The notes under the pieces were generated by a model that was given only the letters and a program-made list of their open reading frames with translations, did not search any database and was not told where the DNA came from. A stretch of 64,000 nucleotides of DNA from UBA5078 sp051252515. Its GTDB lineage: Bacteria; Pseudomonadota; Gammaproteobacteria; Pseudomonadales; Pseudohongiellaceae. The stretch spans positions 765,246 through 829,245 of the forward strand of contig JBPOFS010000002.1 in the NCBI GenBank assembly GCA_051252515.1. The letters run 5' to 3'. Within the stretch, counting starts at the first letter, position 1, and the number at the start of each line of letters is the position of its first letter. Positions 16,609 to 25,560 of the stretch are shown one piece after another. The translations under genes were made by a program, and so were the position numbers.

Positions 16609-17775
16609 TTAATAAAAGCTTAAAAACAGATCCGCCAATTTCTTCACTCGGCCCCAAAACCAAATCTTCAAGCGGTAGTGCAAAGGCTGTTGCAGCCAGG
16701 CTTGCAGCGTCAGCTCCTTGCTTTGGCTGAAGTCGTGCTCGAAGCATTGCTGTACGCTCTGCGTCAGCGCGGGGTCCAATGCGTTCTGGTTCGCCTCTAG
16801 GTTCCAGTGCAGAGTCCAGTGATCGAAATTGCTTGAGCCTAGCGAAACCCATTGATCGATTAGAACAGATTTCAGATGCGAGAAGCGTGGTTGGTATTCG
16901 TAAATTTTGACACCGGCGCGTAGCAGGTTGGCGTAGTAAATTTGGCCGGCATAACGCACGGCCGGGAGGTCGGTGAACTTTCCGCATACTTGTATACGCA
17001 CATCGATGCCGCGCTTAGCCGCATGGAGCAAAGCAATGCGTAATATGCGTGGGGGCACAAAATAGGGCGTCGAAAGCCATACTCTAGATTGTGCGTGGCG
17101 AATGCGTGTAATTAAAGACAACAGAAGATCGCGGTTATTGCGTGATGCACTGAAGGCGACTCTACCAAGACCAGTCGAGGCCTCTGGTAGGGGGGCGGTG
17201 ACGTCCTCTTGTTCTTGGCTGTCGAGCATTTTGCGCTGGGGTTTGTAGGCGTGCTGCCAAGATTGTTCGAATAGGGTCTGCCAGTCGGCGACGATACTGC
17301 CTTGCACGACCAACATCTGCTCATGCCAAGGCGTTTGCTGTTGAGCATCTGCCGTACAGAATTCATCTGTGAAACCAAAGCCACCGACACAGGCGATGCG
17401 CTGATCGAACACTAGTAGTTTGCGGTGGTCGCGGTGCAGGTTGCGCACGCCGTTGTGCCAAGTGATGGGGTTGTAGAAACGCAGATCCACGCCGGCCTCA
17501 CGCAAGGCTTCTCGCTCAGCCGCCACAAAGTCAGCACTGCCATTGGCATCGAGTAGGCAGCGCACGACCACTCCACGGGTGGCGGCAGCGCATAAGGCTG
17601 CTACAAGCCGCTTGGTCGCCGATCCTGATATCACCAGATACTCTTCGATGTCGATGCGGGACTGTGCTTCTTCGATGCATTGAAGAATGCGCGGGAAGAA
17701 CGCGGTGCCGTCGATCAACAGTTCGAACTGGCAGTCTTGGTGCCAGTTGAATGGGGTTATTGGGGATGTTTGCAT
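16609..17775 (-). CDS. Phospholipase D-superfamily protein, cardiolipin synthase-like
   Basis: The 388-residue protein carries two complete HxKxxxxD motifs: His117-Lys119-Asp124 (HRKLLVFD) and His300-Lys302-Asp307 (HLKSVLID). Each is followed by the usual Gly/Ser/Asn stretch (GGFGFTDEF, GSSNFD). This size without N-terminal membrane helices fits the ClsB class, which joins phosphatidylglycerol and a second phospholipid headgroup to make cardiolipin at the inner membrane. Phosphodiesterase activity on another substrate cannot be excluded. Its start is about 90 bases downstream of the Fic gene on the same strand. Confidence 0.88.
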   Translation of the reverse strand: MQTSPITPFNWHQDCQFELLIDGTAFFPRILQCIEEAQSRIDIEEYLVISGSATKRLVAALCAAATRGVVVRCLLDANGSADFVAAEREALREAGVDLRFYNPITWHNGVRNLHRDHRKLLVFDQRIACVGGFGFTDEFCTADAQQQTPWHEQMLVVQGSIVADWQTLFEQSWQHAYKPQRKMLDSQEQEDVTAPLPEASTGLGRVAFSASRNNRDLLLSLITRIRHAQSRVWLSTPYFVPPRILRIALLHAAKRGIDVRIQVCGKFTDLPAVRYAGQIYYANLLRAGVKIYEYQPRFSHLKSVLIDQWVSLGSSNFDHWTLHWNLEANQNALDPALTQSVQQCFEHDFSQSKELTLQAWLQQPLHYRLKIWFWGRVKKLADLFLSFY

Positions 17776-17862
17776 GTGGGTGTGGTCATTTGTGCGTGTA
17801 TGGTGCGGGCAAGGTTGAAGAGCCCTATGAGTATGGCAATGGAAAATAGTTGGAGGGGGATT

Positions 17863-18969
17863 CTATTCATAGGATGTAAGCCTGTTGTTATCCTGCGTCA
17901 TCAATGTCATCAGCTTTGGATGAACAAACAGTTTTTCTTTTCCGGCGGTTTTTTCCGTGAGTACCCCTATGTCGCAAAGCTGCTTTAAATACACAGAGGC
18001 GGTTTGGCGTTTGGCAATATTGCGTGTCACTAGATCGCTGATGCGACAATAGGGCTGTTCAAAGATCAGTTGAATCAATTCGTGACTGTAGGTTTTTGGC
18101 AACTTAGTCCGTACGTGCTCATTGGTGTGTTCCATCAACTGTCGTATAGCAGAGATTTTTTCACAGGTCCAAATGGACATTTCCTCCACTCCGCGCAACA
18201 TGAACAAAATCCACGATTGCCAATCTTGCTCGCGAGTTACTTGTGTGAGTAGTCGATAGTAATCCTGTTTGTGTTGCACGATATAGCGGCTGAGATACAA
18301 GATGGGCAGCGTGAGCAGTTGTTGCTCGATCAGGTAGAGGACGTTTACGATGCGTCCGGTACGGCCGTTACCATCGAAAAAAAGATGGATCGCTTCAAAT
18401 TGATAGTGGCTTATAGCCATTTTGATTAGCGGGTCTAAATCTTCATCGCTATGGATAAACCCTTCCCAATTGCTCAGCAAATTACGTATGACATCTTCGC
18501 CAACGGGCGGCGTGTAGATGATTTCGTGTGACTTCTGATTCGCGATCACGGTGCCTGGCACTTTGCGAATATCCATGCTCTGGGCTTTCAGTGTACTGCA
18601 TATTTCAATTGCGGTAGTGACACACAGTGGGCGTTGCTGCAGTTGGATAAATCCTTGGTATAGCGCGGTGCGGTAGCGAAGCGCTTCTTTAGTTGGTGCA
18701 TCGGCGGCATTGTCTTCGGCGGCAAACTGAAAGAGATTGTCCATGGTGGTAACGATGTTTTCGATTTCCGAACTGTCTTTGGCCTCTAAAAGAGGCAGCA
18801 GGTTAATGAGCAAGGTTTGGTTTGGTAGTAGCGCTCCGGCTTGATTGAGTCCAGCGAGCGCTGCACGGGCTTTAATACAGGCCTTGAGAATAGGCACGGT
18901 TTCTATGCGCTGGCGCTCCGGTGGTAGTGATGGGAGGCTGTTGTTGGGTTGGTTGGCTTGCCAGCTCAT
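17863..18969 (-). CDS. Fic-domain protein (AMPylase-like) with winged-helix C-terminus
   Basis: The ATG at 18969 gives 368 residues. Fic core motif: His195 followed by LFFDGNGRTGR (consensus HPFxxGNGRxxR with Pro replaced by Leu), so the catalytic His and anion-binding Gly-Asn-Gly-Arg are intact. An N-terminal helix has SSEIEN (Ser66...Glu70-Asn71), the (S/T)xxxE(G/N) autoinhibitory motif of class II Fic proteins. The C-terminus (LIQLIFEQPYCRISDLVTRNIAKRQTASVYLKQL) is a winged-helix DNA-binding domain. Fic enzymes usually transfer AMP to target proteins. Target unknown. GTCGAT boxes upstream (18988-19075) suggest self-regulation by the winged helix. It marks the start of the accessory stretch. 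Confidence 0.9.
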   Translation of the reverse strand: MSWQANQPNNSLPSLPPERQRIETVPILKACIKARAALAGLNQAGALLPNQTLLINLLPLLEAKDSSEIENIVTTMDNLFQFAAEDNAADAPTKEALRYRTALYQGFIQLQQRPLCVTTAIEICSTLKAQSMDIRKVPGTVIANQKSHEIIYTPPVGEDVIRNLLSNWEGFIHSDEDLDPLIKMAISHYQFEAIHLFFDGNGRTGRIVNVLYLIEQQLLTLPILYLSRYIVQHKQDYYRLLTQVTREQDWQSWILFMLRGVEEMSIWTCEKISAIRQLMEHTNEHVRTKLPKTYSHELIQLIFEQPYCRISDLVTRNIAKRQTASVYLKQLCDIGVLTEKTAGKEKLFVHPKLMTLMTQDNNRLTSYE

Positions 18970-18987
18970 GTTTAAATAGCCCAATTA

Positions 18988-19075
18988 TATCGACACGTTT
19001 TGTGTTTTTAAGCAGTGTATGTCGATGGAATCGACGTTGCAAGGTGTTGTGTCGATAAAAATCAATAAAATCGAT
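18988..19075. promoter_or_regulatory. Cluster of GTCGAT/ATCGAC boxes upstream of the Fic gene
   Basis: Boxes: TATCGACA at 18988-18995; GTCGAT-GGA-ATCGAC inverted pair at 19021-19035; TGTCGATA at 19050-19057; ATCGAT at 19070-19075. Five related half-sites in 88 bases immediately upstream of a gene encoding a winged helix suggest operator sites. Confidence 0.45.
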
Positions 19076-19260
19076 ATGTTTGCTTAATGTGTATAAAAAA
19101 CTGCGAAAATTTATACAAGTTGGTTTCGCTTGCAGCTAAAACTGATGGCCCTTGAGTAGAGCTTACTCACTAGAGATAAATGAGCTAGCATGAGCCCCAC
19201 GGACCTAGTGGTTTTTATTTTAGTGCCCAAAATCTAATCTAGCAGCAAATACGTGTTGAT

Positions 19261-20262
19261 ATGATCTTAACTGAAGCTCGAGAATTGACGAACCCTGACA
19301 ATGTTTACGCCCGTGCTGGCAAGAAGCAAGAGGACGCGGTGGCGTTTTATCTGCGCAGGGCATTTGGCAGTGCCGATGATGTGTTTGTATTCAATGACCT
19401 AATGCTCAACCACGAAGGAGAGCGCGCGCAGATAGACCATCTTATCGTGCATACATTTGGTTTTGTCATCATTGAAAGTAAGTCGATCACCGGCGAGGTG
19501 AAAGTGAACTCACAAGGTGAATGGAGCCGCAGCTATAAAGGGCAATGGAGCGGCATGCCATCTCCCATTATTCAAGCGCAGCTACAAGGCGCGATCTTGC
19601 AGAGCTTACTGAAGGACAACGCCTCTAAATTGCTTGATAAGTTGCTGATGGGTTTGGTGCAAGCGGGCTTCGGAGCACGAGATCTTGCAATTTATTGTGC
19701 TGTCTCAAACAACGCGATTCTTCATCGCGACAACATGCCTAAGAAAATGCACGGCCAAGTTGTTAAGGCTGAAGCATTGGTTGAAATTTTGAAAAAGAAG
19801 TGCTCCAAAGTACGTGGCTACCTGTCGACTGTGCCGGACTTTAAGCTGAATGAACTTAAGAATATTGCCGAGTTTTTGCTGCTACAAAATTGTCGGCCGG
19901 ACCTAAAATATAAAGTAGAAGTAACTCTTAACACCGTAGATCGAATGCAAGAAATCGATTCAAATAGTCATGCTCCAGTTCTTTCCGAGGTGTCAAATCA
20001 GAGCGTTGTTGAATCTGAGTTAGTGGCTTTTGGTGTCGACGAAGCTCAGAGTAAAGTGTTTTGCAAACATTGTGCAGAGACCGAAAAACTGACGCCCAGT
20101 TCTGGTAAGTTTGGCTATTACCTTGTGTGTGGAAGTTGCGGGAAAAATACGCCTTTAAAACATCTGTGTTTAGAGTGTAAAAAACATTCGGTGAAAATTA
20201 GTAAAAACGGTGATGTGTACTCGGCGATTTGCCCTGGAGGGCATGAGTATAGGGTGGTGTAG
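19261..20262 (+). CDS. NERD-domain protein with C-terminal zinc-ribbon cysteines
   Basis: The 333-residue protein has an N-terminal NERD (nuclease-related) domain with the expected acidic-hydrophobic core: AQIDHLIVHTFGFVIIESKSI, giving Asp59, Glu72 and Lys74 as restriction-endonuclease-like catalytic candidates. The C-terminal third contains four CxxC-type pairs (CKHC, CGSC, CLEC and CPGG-like) suggesting one or two zinc ribbons. NERD proteins are widespread on plasmids and in defence loci; nuclease activity is inferred. The first ATG is used; the ribosome site is weak. A second NERD gene follows 25 bases downstream. Confidence 0.82.
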   Translation: MILTEARELTNPDNVYARAGKKQEDAVAFYLRRAFGSADDVFVFNDLMLNHEGERAQIDHLIVHTFGFVIIESKSITGEVKVNSQGEWSRSYKGQWSGMPSPIIQAQLQGAILQSLLKDNASKLLDKLLMGLVQAGFGARDLAIYCAVSNNAILHRDNMPKKMHGQVVKAEALVEILKKKCSKVRGYLSTVPDFKLNELKNIAEFLLLQNCRPDLKYKVEVTLNTVDRMQEIDSNSHAPVLSEVSNQSVVESELVAFGVDEAQSKVFCKHCAETEKLTPSSGKFGYYLVCGSCGKNTPLKHLCLECKKHSVKISKNGDVYSAICPGGHEYRVV

Positions 20263-20287
20263 AAGTGTTCTTGATGGAGTTGGTGCC

Positions 20288-21049
20288 GTGTTTGTTGATC
20301 TCATAATTCAAATCTGGTGGGTGATCCCACTAATAGTCATTGTTACTCTTTTAAAACTTCCTGTCGTGAAAGGTATGTTTGGCGAACTGCTTGTTGTTTT
20401 GATGTTGCGTCTGTTCCTCAATAAAGATCGTTACCATCGATTGCACAACGTTACGCTTCCAATGATCGATGGTACGACGCAAATCGACCATATTGTTGTA
20501 TCTGAATTCGGCATCTTCGTTATCGAGACTAAGAATATGCGGGGCTGGATATTCGGTTCTGAGAAGCAAGCGCAGTGGACACAGAAGATCTTCAAAAAAA
20601 ATATACGATTTCAAAATCCGTTGCGGCAAAACTTCAAACATACCAAGGCTGTTGAAACAGTTACTGGTTTGGAGTCCGATCGAGTTCACTCCGTGGTCGT
20701 GTTTGTGGGTGACTCTACTTTCAAGACGCCAATGCCGAACAATGTGGTGTATGGCGGTGGGCTTGTTCGTTTCATAAAGTCATTTCAAGAGCTAATTCTT
20801 AGTGAAGAAGACGTTGCCTTGGCAATGGATAGTATTCGCAATGGTAAACACGCGACTAATGGGCAAACTCATAAAGACCATGTGGCGAGATTGAAGACAA
20901 GAAGTGACGAGAACGCTTCTAGGCTTTGCCCTCGATGCGGTGAGGCGCTTGTTATTAGGCAGGTTCGCAAAGGAGTGAACGCTGGGGCGAAGTTTTGGGG
21001 GTGTACTGCATATCCTAGGTGTCGGGCGGTGCAGAAGATTTCAGTTTAG
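20288..21049 (+). CDS. Membrane-anchored NERD protein with topoisomerase-type zinc ribbon
   Basis: A GTG at 20288 with GGAG upstream gives 253 residues; ATG codons at 20210 and 20240 in the same frame overlap the upstream gene and are alternatives. Order: membrane helix (about 6-24), NERD domain with TTQIDHIVVSEFGIFVIETK (Asp67, Glu80, Lys82), then a zf-C4_Topoisom ribbon with CPRC and GCTAYPRC. This NERD plus topoisomerase-ribbon combination is a known architecture. It probably acts on DNA at the membrane, which is inference. It is the second of two adjacent NERD genes upstream of the Nudix-MTase/helicase pair. Confidence 0.8.
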   Translation: MFVDLIIQIWWVIPLIVIVTLLKLPVVKGMFGELLVVLMLRLFLNKDRYHRLHNVTLPMIDGTTQIDHIVVSEFGIFVIETKNMRGWIFGSEKQAQWTQKIFKKNIRFQNPLRQNFKHTKAVETVTGLESDRVHSVVVFVGDSTFKTPMPNNVVYGGGLVRFIKSFQELILSEEDVALAMDSIRNGKHATNGQTHKDHVARLKTRSDENASRLCPRCGEALVIRQVRKGVNAGAKFWGCTAYPRCRAVQKISV

Positions 21050-21153
21050 TTAAAAATAGAACTCATAAAAAAATCAGACGATACTGACATATAATCGTTT
21101 GAGTTTGTGAGTGGTATACCCCTGATAAAAAAACATTTATAGAAATTACTTAA

Positions 21154-22140
21154 ATGAGCAAGAAAATAATTGATGTAACTGCAGCGATAATAGTCAAGCA
21201 AGGGAAAATTCTAGCCGCTCGTAGGGGGCCTGGAAAGCACCTTCAAGGCTATTGGGAGTTCCCAGGTGGAAAGGTTGAAGAAAATGAATCTCCAGAAACC
21301 TGTCTTGAGAGAGAGCTATTTGAAGAACTCAGTATTTCTTCGAGAGTGGGCGCATATATTGGCCAGAGCGTCTTTGACTACGGTGATAAAATTGTCAAAC
21401 TGATGGCTTATGAAGTCGATCATTTAGGCGGAGACTTCAAGCTCGTGGATCATGATGAGATTTGCTGGCTCGATCTTGAACAGATTGACGATTTGAAGTG
21501 GGCGCCTGCCGACATTCCCCTGATAGAACAATTCAAATCTCGCGCAAGAGTTGTTCAGTACTATTCCCGCAATGCTATTGAGTACTGTGAAGAGACCAGT
21601 GGGTTTGATGTTGGTAATCTTTATAGTCCTTTTCTTGAGAATATTAAAAATGGAGCCCATATCCTTGATCTTGGGTGCGGATCGGGTAGAGATAGTAAGG
21701 CTTTTCGAGAGATGGGGTATGAAGTCACATCAGTTGATGTCAGCCCAGAAATAGCAGCTTGGGCATCCACCTTTACAGGACATCCTGTGATTGTTAAATC
21801 ATTCTTGGAAATGGATGAAGTAGAAAAATATGATGGAGTTTGGGCATCGGCTAGCTTGTTGCATTGTCATGAAGACCAACTGCTTGAAGTAGTAGAGAAG
21901 GTAATGAATAGTCTCAAATTGGGAGGTGTGGCATATCTGTCGTTTAAGTGGGGAGAGTCCATGTCTATAGATGATCGTGGGCGGTATTTCTCCAATTTAA
22001 CAGTCGAATCTCTTGGACAGCTCCTTAAAAGTGCCTTCAATGCAGAAATCTTGAAAATCTGGGATTCCGAAACACTGTTGCGTGACAAGCCTCAAAGGTG
22101 GGTTAACGCGATTATTCAAAAAAGTGGTGGTCCACTTTGA
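21154..22140 (+). CDS. Nudix hydrolase fused to a SAM-dependent methyltransferase
   Basis: The 328-residue protein has two domains. Residues 1-130 are a MutT-like Nudix hydrolase: WEFPGGKVEENESPE continuing to RELFEEL, matching GX5EX7REUXEE at residues 39-58, with Ser in place of the last Gly. Residues 135-328 are a class I methyltransferase: HILDLGCGSGRDSKAF (171-180), acidic SVDVSPE and GVWASASLLHC. MutT-type proteins sanitise oxidised or modified nucleotides. The stop overlaps the helicase start by 4 bases (TTGA), so the two are translationally coupled. The methyl acceptor is unknown. Confidence 0.88.
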   Translation: MSKKIIDVTAAIIVKQGKILAARRGPGKHLQGYWEFPGGKVEENESPETCLERELFEELSISSRVGAYIGQSVFDYGDKIVKLMAYEVDHLGGDFKLVDHDEICWLDLEQIDDLKWAPADIPLIEQFKSRARVVQYYSRNAIEYCEETSGFDVGNLYSPFLENIKNGAHILDLGCGSGRDSKAFREMGYEVTSVDVSPEIAAWASTFTGHPVIVKSFLEMDEVEKYDGVWASASLLHCHEDQLLEVVEKVMNSLKLGGVAYLSFKWGESMSIDDRGRYFSNLTVESLGQLLKSAFNAEILKIWDSETLLRDKPQRWVNAIIQKSGGPL

Positions 22141-25100
22141 GTCGATTCCCTGATGCAGCACTAACAGTCGGTGGCACTGATCCATTCCTCCCCAGTCTCT
22201 TGCAAGCTATAAACCACGCAGACGACATAGCTGTCGCAACGGCTTTTATTCGCATGACGGGCGTTCGCCTTATTCAAACTGCGTTAGAAGATGCAATTTC
22301 ACGGGGTGCAAGAGTACGAATTTTGACCGGTGACTACTTGGGAGTAACGGATCCGCTGGCACTGAGATACTTAATGCTGCTTCAAGAGCAAGGTGCGGAG
22401 GTAAAGGTATTCGAGTCTCAAGGTACAACTAGTTTTCATATGAAGGCTTATCTATTTACACGTAACCTCAATTCTGAAACAAGTGAAGGTTGCGCATTTG
22501 TAGGATCCAGCAACATAAGCAAGGCTGCTTTCGTTAGTGGATTAGAGTGGAACCTTAAAGTTGATCAAGCTGAAGACTACGGTCGTTTTACTCGCATTTT
22601 AAATGAGTACGAAACCCTTTATAGGAATGAGTCATGTAAAATTTTGTCACATGCTTGGATAGACGAATACATTAAGCGTATTCCTCTTGCCGAGGTTGCC
22701 CCACCGACGAGAGAGCCAGGGCAAGACGAAATAGAACTTCCGCCTGAACCTAATGCAATACAGCAGGAGGCACTAAACGCGCTTATGATTTCGCGTGAAG
22801 GAGGCTATCGACGTGGCCTTGTAGTGCTGGCTACTGGTTTAGGCAAGACTTGGTTGTCTGCGTTTGATAGCCAACGAATGCATGCGCAGCGAGTCCTTTT
22901 CGTCGCCCATAGAGAAGAAATCCTTAAGCAAGCGGAAGAGACGTTCGTTACCATTCGGCCAGATGTAAAAGTAGGCCGTTATAATGGCCAAACAAAAGAG
23001 CTAAATGTCGATATGCTTTTCGCATCAATACAGACGCTAGGGAAATCAGACCAATTAGAGCTCTTTGCCAAAAAGCATTTTGATTACATCGTTGTTGATG
23101 AATTTCATCATGCCGCTGCCAAGACCTATCGTAGTTTGCTCAGTTATTTCGAGCCAAAGTTCATGTTAGGCCTTACTGCTACTCCAGAGCGCACTGACCA
23201 ATCCGATATTTTATCCTTATGTGATGACAATCTCATTTATACGAAAGACCTTTTTCATGGTATCGAGACAAACCTCCTATGTCCGTTCGCTTACTACGGA
23301 ATTGCCGATGAAGTTAATTACCAAGAGATAACTTGGCGCAACGGTAAGTTCGATCCGCAGCAGCTGGAAAACCAACTTGCTACGAACGCTCGAGCACGTC
23401 ATAGCTTTAAGCACTGGGAAGATAAGCACCAAACAAGAACGTTAGCATTTTGCATTTCCAAAAAGCACGCGGATTTTATGGCGGACTATTTCTGTCGCCA
23501 AGGCGTTCATGCCGCTTCCGTGCACTCGGATTCGGAAATGCAACGTAATGAAGCATTGGCTCTGCTAAAGCTAGGCGATCTGCAAGTAATATTCTCCGTA
23601 GATCTATTCAATGAGGGTGTCGATCTTCCTGCAATCGATACTGTATTGATGCTCAGGCCTACTGAATCGAAAATTATTTTCTTGCAGCAACTAGGGCGAG
23701 GCCTTAGAGCTAGCTTAGTTACAAGTAAGGAGAAGCTTATTGTTCTCGATTTTATCGGTAACCATGTGAGTTTCTTTAGAAAGGCTGAAGCGTTATTTAA
23801 TGTAGGCGTTACGAACAAAGCTAGGAAAGAATTTATAGATGATATTAAGGAGGAGAGTCTCAAACTCCCAGCGGGTTGTTTCGTGAATTATGATCTGCAA
23901 TCTATAGGATTTATGGAAAAGCTAGTAGCGACCAAGGGAGATCAGCAGGTCGAAGTCTACGAGAATCTAAAGGAGTCTTTGGGTAGAAGACCCTCGCTAG
24001 CGGAGTTTTATCGAGTAGGGGGCAGTGTAGAAACTATTCGACGAGAATTTGGACAATGGTACGTTTTTGTAAATGAAAAGAAAGATTTAGAAGAGTTGGA
24101 AACAGAGTGCGTTTTGATTTACGCAAACTTCTTTAGAGAGCTAGAGACAACAGTATTGGCGAAATCCTTCAAGCTAGTGTTACTTGAAGCCTTCATAGAG
24201 TTGAATGGGTTCTCCAACCCTCCAAAAACTGCCGCACTTGCGATAAGGAGCTTCCATGTCTTGCAACGAAGGCGAACTCTCTTAGGTGATATGCCTGACA
24301 AATTTCGAGAAATATCAGAACTCTCTGTCAAGCAGGAGAAAGACTGGCACAAATATTGGTCCAATAATCCTGTAAATGCGTGGCTGGGCGGTAATAGTAT
24401 AGCTGGGAATGCTTTTTTTCATATCGATGATGATAAGTTTCATTTTAAGATTCCTGTAGCTGAACATCTCATTGATAGCCTTGCGAATATGGCAGGGGAG
24501 TTGGTAGGTTTTCGATTTCGGCAATATGAATCTCGTATAGAGCAGAATTCCCCAGCAGTTTCTTTGCCGAAATTAGATAGGGCATTGAAGGAAATCCCAT
24601 TTTTCACAGATTTGAAAGTTGCCTGCGGACACTTTCGTGCGAGTCCCCATGACAATGCCAATATTGATTATCGAATTCTTCCTTCAAAATATGGCACTTT
24701 AGATTCGGCTAAGCACTTTGTAGCTCAAGCAGTCGGGGATTCAATGGATGGCGGTGATCATCCAATCAAAAACGGTGAGTACTTGCTTTTTGAGCTCATC
24801 CCGGAAAGATTGGTGCCCGAGATAGGGCGGCATGGAGAAATACGAGAATCCAGTGCAGGCTATTCTACTTTTGATGAGCTAGGGATAGTCGTTGCGGAGA
24901 ATCGAATAGGTTCTGGGCACGAGTTTTTAGTTCGTACTTTGAGAAAAGAGGGGGGCGGTAAAATCGTACTTGAGGCAAAGAATTCTGGTTATCCAGAAAT
25001 TGCATTAACGTCAGATATTGCACTTGTCGCGCGGCTAAAGTCGACAATCGAGCCGCTAGACCTTTTGTTACATCAATCGTTTATGCGCGCCGAGATCCCG

Positions 25101-25505
25101 CCTCTTTTTGATTTGGTTTTTAGTAAATCTATATGGGAAACCGGTCATGTATGTCCAAAAGACACCAAAGTTCAGGTTCTATTGGTTACGTTGAACAAGC
25201 AGGGTAAGAATGAAAGTGAGCAGTATCATGATTTCTTTGTAGATGAGGAGACGTTCCATTGGCAAAGTCAGAATAGTACAGGTCCAACTGGGAAACGGGG
25301 TAAAGGAATCATTGAGCACAAAGAGGCTGGTAGTCGGGTTCAGCTCTTTGTACGGAAGAATAAACTTCAGAATAAAAAAGGTGCGCCCTTTATTTACTGT
25401 GGAGCGGTTGACTACACACGTCATGAATCAGAAAAACCTATGAATGTGATTTGGAAGCTTCAAGTGCCATTGCCTTCGGAATTATTGAGGTATTTTTCAG
25501 GTTAG
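22137..25505 (+). CDS. PLD-nuclease/superfamily 2 helicase with DUF3427
   Basis: A TTG start overlapping the previous stop gives 1122 residues. Domains: PLD-like nuclease 1-175 with one HKD-type motif (His101, Lys103, then GSSNIS at 123); superfamily 2 helicase about 205-560 with Walker A ATGLGKT (Lys237), DEFH box 321-324, LTATPERTD and LGRGLR motif VI; and a long C-terminal DUF3427 region. This is a recognised bacterial architecture, often next to a MutT gene and found in defence-rich regions. A single HKD motif implies dimerisation to form a nuclease site. Predicted to unwind or translocate on DNA and cut it; the trigger is unknown. Confidence 0.9.
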   Translation: MSRFPDAALTVGGTDPFLPSLLQAINHADDIAVATAFIRMTGVRLIQTALEDAISRGARVRILTGDYLGVTDPLALRYLMLLQEQGAEVKVFESQGTTSFHMKAYLFTRNLNSETSEGCAFVGSSNISKAAFVSGLEWNLKVDQAEDYGRFTRILNEYETLYRNESCKILSHAWIDEYIKRIPLAEVAPPTREPGQDEIELPPEPNAIQQEALNALMISREGGYRRGLVVLATGLGKTWLSAFDSQRMHAQRVLFVAHREEILKQAEETFVTIRPDVKVGRYNGQTKELNVDMLFASIQTLGKSDQLELFAKKHFDYIVVDEFHHAAAKTYRSLLSYFEPKFMLGLTATPERTDQSDILSLCDDNLIYTKDLFHGIETNLLCPFAYYGIADEVNYQEITWRNGKFDPQQLENQLATNARARHSFKHWEDKHQTRTLAFCISKKHADFMADYFCRQGVHAASVHSDSEMQRNEALALLKLGDLQVIFSVDLFNEGVDLPAIDTVLMLRPTESKIIFLQQLGRGLRASLVTSKEKLIVLDFIGNHVSFFRKAEALFNVGVTNKARKEFIDDIKEESLKLPAGCFVNYDLQSIGFMEKLVATKGDQQVEVYENLKESLGRRPSLAEFYRVGGSVETIRREFGQWYVFVNEKKDLEELETECVLIYANFFRELETTVLAKSFKLVLLEAFIELNGFSNPPKTAALAIRSFHVLQRRRTLLGDMPDKFREISELSVKQEKDWHKYWSNNPVNAWLGGNSIAGNAFFHIDDDKFHFKIPVAEHLIDSLANMAGELVGFRFRQYESRIEQNSPAVSLPKLDRALKEIPFFTDLKVACGHFRASPHDNANIDYRILPSKYGTLDSAKHFVAQAVGDSMDGGDHPIKNGEYLLFELIPERLVPEIGRHGEIRESSAGYSTFDELGIVVAENRIGSGHEFLVRTLRKEGGGKIVLEAKNSGYPEIALTSDIALVARLKSTIEPLDLLLHQSFMRAEIPPLFDLVFSKSIWETGHVCPKDTKVQVLLVTLNKQGKNESEQYHDFFVDEETFHWQSQNSTGPTGKRGKGIIEHKEAGSRVQLFVRKNKLQNKKGAPFIYCGAVDYTRHESEKPMNVIWKLQVPLPSELLRYFSG

Positions 25506-25560
25506 TATTTCGGATGATTCAGTTAATGCGCGATAACAGGAAAATATTTACTATCCTCTG

